A stretch of 7,437 bases of DNA, taken from assembly GCA_934271265.1 (NCBI GenBank), contig CAKQRE010000007.1, positions 1-7,437 of the forward strand, given 5' to 3'. The notes under the pieces are model-generated. The model did no database searches. It was not told where the DNA came from and worked only from the letters and a program-made list of their open reading frames with translations. The translations under genes and the position numbers were made by a program. Origin of the DNA: an uncultured Clostridia bacterium. Its GTDB lineage: Bacteria; Bacillota; Clostridia; Christensenellales; Borkfalkiaceae. Shown piece after piece: positions 6,050-7,437 of this stretch. Each line of letters opens with the position of its first letter. The stretch's first letter is position 1.

Positions 6050-7230
6050 TGTTCGATAAAATGATAAGGCGTTTCGTGAAGAACGCCGATAACGTAAACG
6101 ACCCCGTCGTGCGCGAATCTTACGGAAGACTTTCGGGCGTGACGGGGATTATTTTAAACTATATCTTATGCGCGGCGAAGATCGTCGTCGGCGCGCTGAC
6201 GGGGGCGATCTCCGTTCTTTCGGACGGCGTGAACAACCTTTCCGACGCCGGGTCTTCCGTTATCACGCTGATCGGGTTTAAAATGTCCGCCAAAAAGCCG
6301 GACAAAGGGCACCCGTTCGGGCACGGGAGAACGGAGTATTTTGCGGGACTTGCGGTTTCCGCGGTCATTCTGATCGTTGCGGTGCAGCTGCTCATCGGTT
6401 CGGTGAAAAAAATCGTTGCGGGGGAAGCGACCGTATATTCTTCCGAAACAACGTTTTTCGTCACGATCGGCGTGCTTGTCTTTTCTATTTTCGTGAAAGG
6501 GTGGATGGCTGTTTTTAACCGGAACCTCGGCAAACGCCTGAATTCCGCCGCGATGAAGGCGACCGCAACGGACTCTCTTTCCGATTGCGTCGCGACCGCC
6601 GTCGTTCTTCTCTGCGCCGTGCTTTCCCGCTTTTTCGAAAGCGTTCCGATCGACGGTTATGCGGGCGTTGCGGTCTCTCTGTTTATCGCGTTTGCGGGGA
6701 TCCAATCCATGCGGTCGGTCGTGGATCTTCTGATGGGAGAAGCCCCGGATCCCGAATTCTGTAAAGAGGTAGCCGACTATGCTTTGCATTACAGCGAGCT
6801 TGTGATCGGCGTGCACGACCTTGTCGTTCACGACTACGGCCCCGGCAGAAAAATGATCACTCTGCACGTGGAAGTCCCCGCCGAAGGCGATATTCTGCAG
6901 ATGCACGACGTAATCGACAACATCGAACACGGCATCGAACAGAAGTTCAACTGTAAAACGACCATCCATATGGATCCCGTGATCACCACGAGCGAAAGAT
7001 TGTCGGAGCTGAAGAAAAAGTGCGTGGAGATCGTTGCCGAGATCCGTCCGGAATTTACCCTGCACGATTTCCGCATGAACGAAGGCGACACGCACACGAA
7101 CCTGATTTTCGACGTGGTCGTTCCCTACGACACGAAACTTACCCCGCACGAGATCGAAGCCCAGATCGACGCCGCGCTGAAGAAGACGGATCCGAAACTG
7201 CACGCAAGGATCAACGTGGATTATAAATAA
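6046..7230 (+). CDS. Cation diffusion facilitator (CDF) transporter, probable Mn2+-type exporter
   Basis: 394 aa, complete. CDF proteins export divalent metal in exchange for protons. About 30-215 is the six-helix membrane domain. TM2 carries SDGVNNLSDAGSS with N63 and D67, and TM5 carries ATDSLSDC with D176 and D180. This N-D/D-D site differs from the His-containing zinc site and resembles MntE/MneP-type manganese exporters; selectivity is therefore inferred. GHPFGHGRTEYFAG (88-101) is the conserved loop and helix after TM2. A cytoplasmic ferredoxin-like dimerisation domain follows at about 225-295, then an extra segment of about 95 residues (300-394) that looks like a second, diverged copy. 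Many Clostridial CDF proteins are this long; classical ones are near 300. The start overlaps the patatin stop by four bases; ATG at 6049 is an alternative. There is only a weak GAGG (6032-6035) upstream, which fits coupled translation. No convincing terminator follows. Confidence 0.92.
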   Translation: MMFDKMIRRFVKNADNVNDPVVRESYGRLSGVTGIILNYILCAAKIVVGALTGAISVLSDGVNNLSDAGSSVITLIGFKMSAKKPDKGHPFGHGRTEYFAGLAVSAVILIVAVQLLIGSVKKIVAGEATVYSSETTFFVTIGVLVFSIFVKGWMAVFNRNLGKRLNSAAMKATATDSLSDCVATAVVLLCAVLSRFFESVPIDGYAGVAVSLFIAFAGIQSMRSVVDLLMGEAPDPEFCKEVADYALHYSELVIGVHDLVVHDYGPGRKMITLHVEVPAEGDILQMHDVIDNIEHGIEQKFNCKTTIHMDPVITTSERLSELKKKCVEIVAEIRPEFTLHDFRMNEGDTHTNLIFDVVVPYDTKLTPHEIEAQIDAALKKTDPKLHARINVDYK

Positions 7231-7279
7231 AGCGGGAAAAGAAAAAGCGGTTTATTTTTCGGTTGTGTTCCCGAAAAGA

Positions 7280-7308
7280 TTGCAATGTGTGAAGAATCGG
7301 TGTATAAT
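7280..7308 (+). promoter_or_regulatory. Near-consensus promoter facing the right edge
   Basis: -35 TTGCAA (7280-7285), an exact 17-bp spacer and a perfect -10 TATAAT (7303-7308). Transcription should start near 7315 and run rightward. No ribosome binding site with a convincing start codon follows within the remaining 120 bases, so the product is either a small RNA or a gene whose coding part lies outside the window. Confidence 0.78.
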
Positions 7309-7314
7309 AGTAGC

Positions 7315-7437
7315 CGAGAGAGATTTGAACTCCATCAAGCCTTAAAGCCGTCTTTTTTGCCCGTTGCGGCAAATCTTTGCTTGAAGTACGGAAAAGTACG
7401 CCTGCGCAAACCTTTACCACAACTGCCTAAAAAATAC
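7315..7437 (+). ncRNA. Candidate structured RNA or long 5' leader, partial
   Basis: Downstream of the promoter, nested complementary segments can fold: TCAAGC (7335-7340) with GCTTGA (7379-7384), AAAG (7344-7347) with CTTT (7375-7378), and TTTGCC (7356-7361) with GGCAAA (7368-7373) around loop CGTTGC. A second small hairpin, GTAC (7386-7389) with GTAC (7396-7399), follows. No known riboswitch, T-box (its GGTACC-type element is absent) or tRNA pattern was recognised. The stretch may also be a copy of a dispersed genomic repeat. The 3' end lies beyond the window. Confidence 0.35.

Noticed and set aside
7233..7273. Possible terminator after the CDF gene
   Set aside because: CGGGAA (7233-7238)/TTCCCG (7268-7273) and GAAAAA/TTTTTC can pair, but the outer stem is interrupted and no T-run follows. 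Not convincing.
7311..7333. tRNA T-arm-like string on the minus strand (GAGTTCAAATCTC)
   Set aside because: No matching acceptor 5' strand or anticodon arm 70-90 bases away; the T-stem is imperfect and it abuts a promoter on the other strand.
7211..7420. 69-codon minus-strand open frame
   Set aside because: It covers the promoter and the 3' end of the CDF gene, has no ribosome binding site and no recognisable family.
7285..7437. Open + strand frame from ATG at 7285 to the edge
   Set aside because: The ATG lies inside the promoter upstream of the predicted transcript start and has no ribosome binding site.

Overview
The window looks like a chromosomal segment of a Gram-positive, low-to-mid GC member of the Bacillota, probably Clostridia. 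This rests on strong AAGGAG-type ribosome binding sites, near-consensus sigma-A promoters with 17-bp spacers, and the protein families present. No phage, insertion sequence, CRISPR array, rRNA or tRNA was seen. The species cannot be named from the sequence alone.

Layout. Bases 29-634 (+) encode a membrane-anchored XRE-type regulator with a C-terminal zinc ribbon, in visibly AT-richer DNA than the rest. Bases about 678-815 (+) hold what looks like the decayed 3' end of a GyrI-like effector-binding protein gene, followed by a very strong hairpin terminator (876-915). A Sel1-repeat protein gene (932-1450, -) converges on that terminator and has its own promoter and a dyad that may be an operator. 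A divergent DXS-like thiamine diphosphate enzyme follows (1728-3485, -), with a clear terminator at one end and a promoter plus structured leader at the other.

A 438-bp divergent intergenic region (3486-3923) separates it from a three-gene + strand operon. The operon encodes a CNNM/CorC-type transporter with CBS domains (3924-5198), a patatin-like lipid hydrolase (5270-6049) and a cation diffusion facilitator (6046-7230). The last two overlap by four bases. The first and third genes suggest divalent-metal efflux (Mg/Co-type and Mn-type respectively). The patatin gene between them suggests a membrane-lipid link, which is inference. The window ends after a new near-consensus promoter (7280-7308) leading into a non-coding-looking stretch with a nested hairpin (7335-7384), either a small RNA or the leader of a gene beyond the edge.

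Most of the window is ordinary housekeeping or accessory metabolism. I see no convincing previously undescribed multi-gene system. The best leads are the metal-transport/patatin operon, the DXS-like enzyme lacking canonical DXS motifs, the doubled C-terminal domain of the CDF protein, the GyrI-like gene remnant, and the promoter-driven structured element at the right edge.
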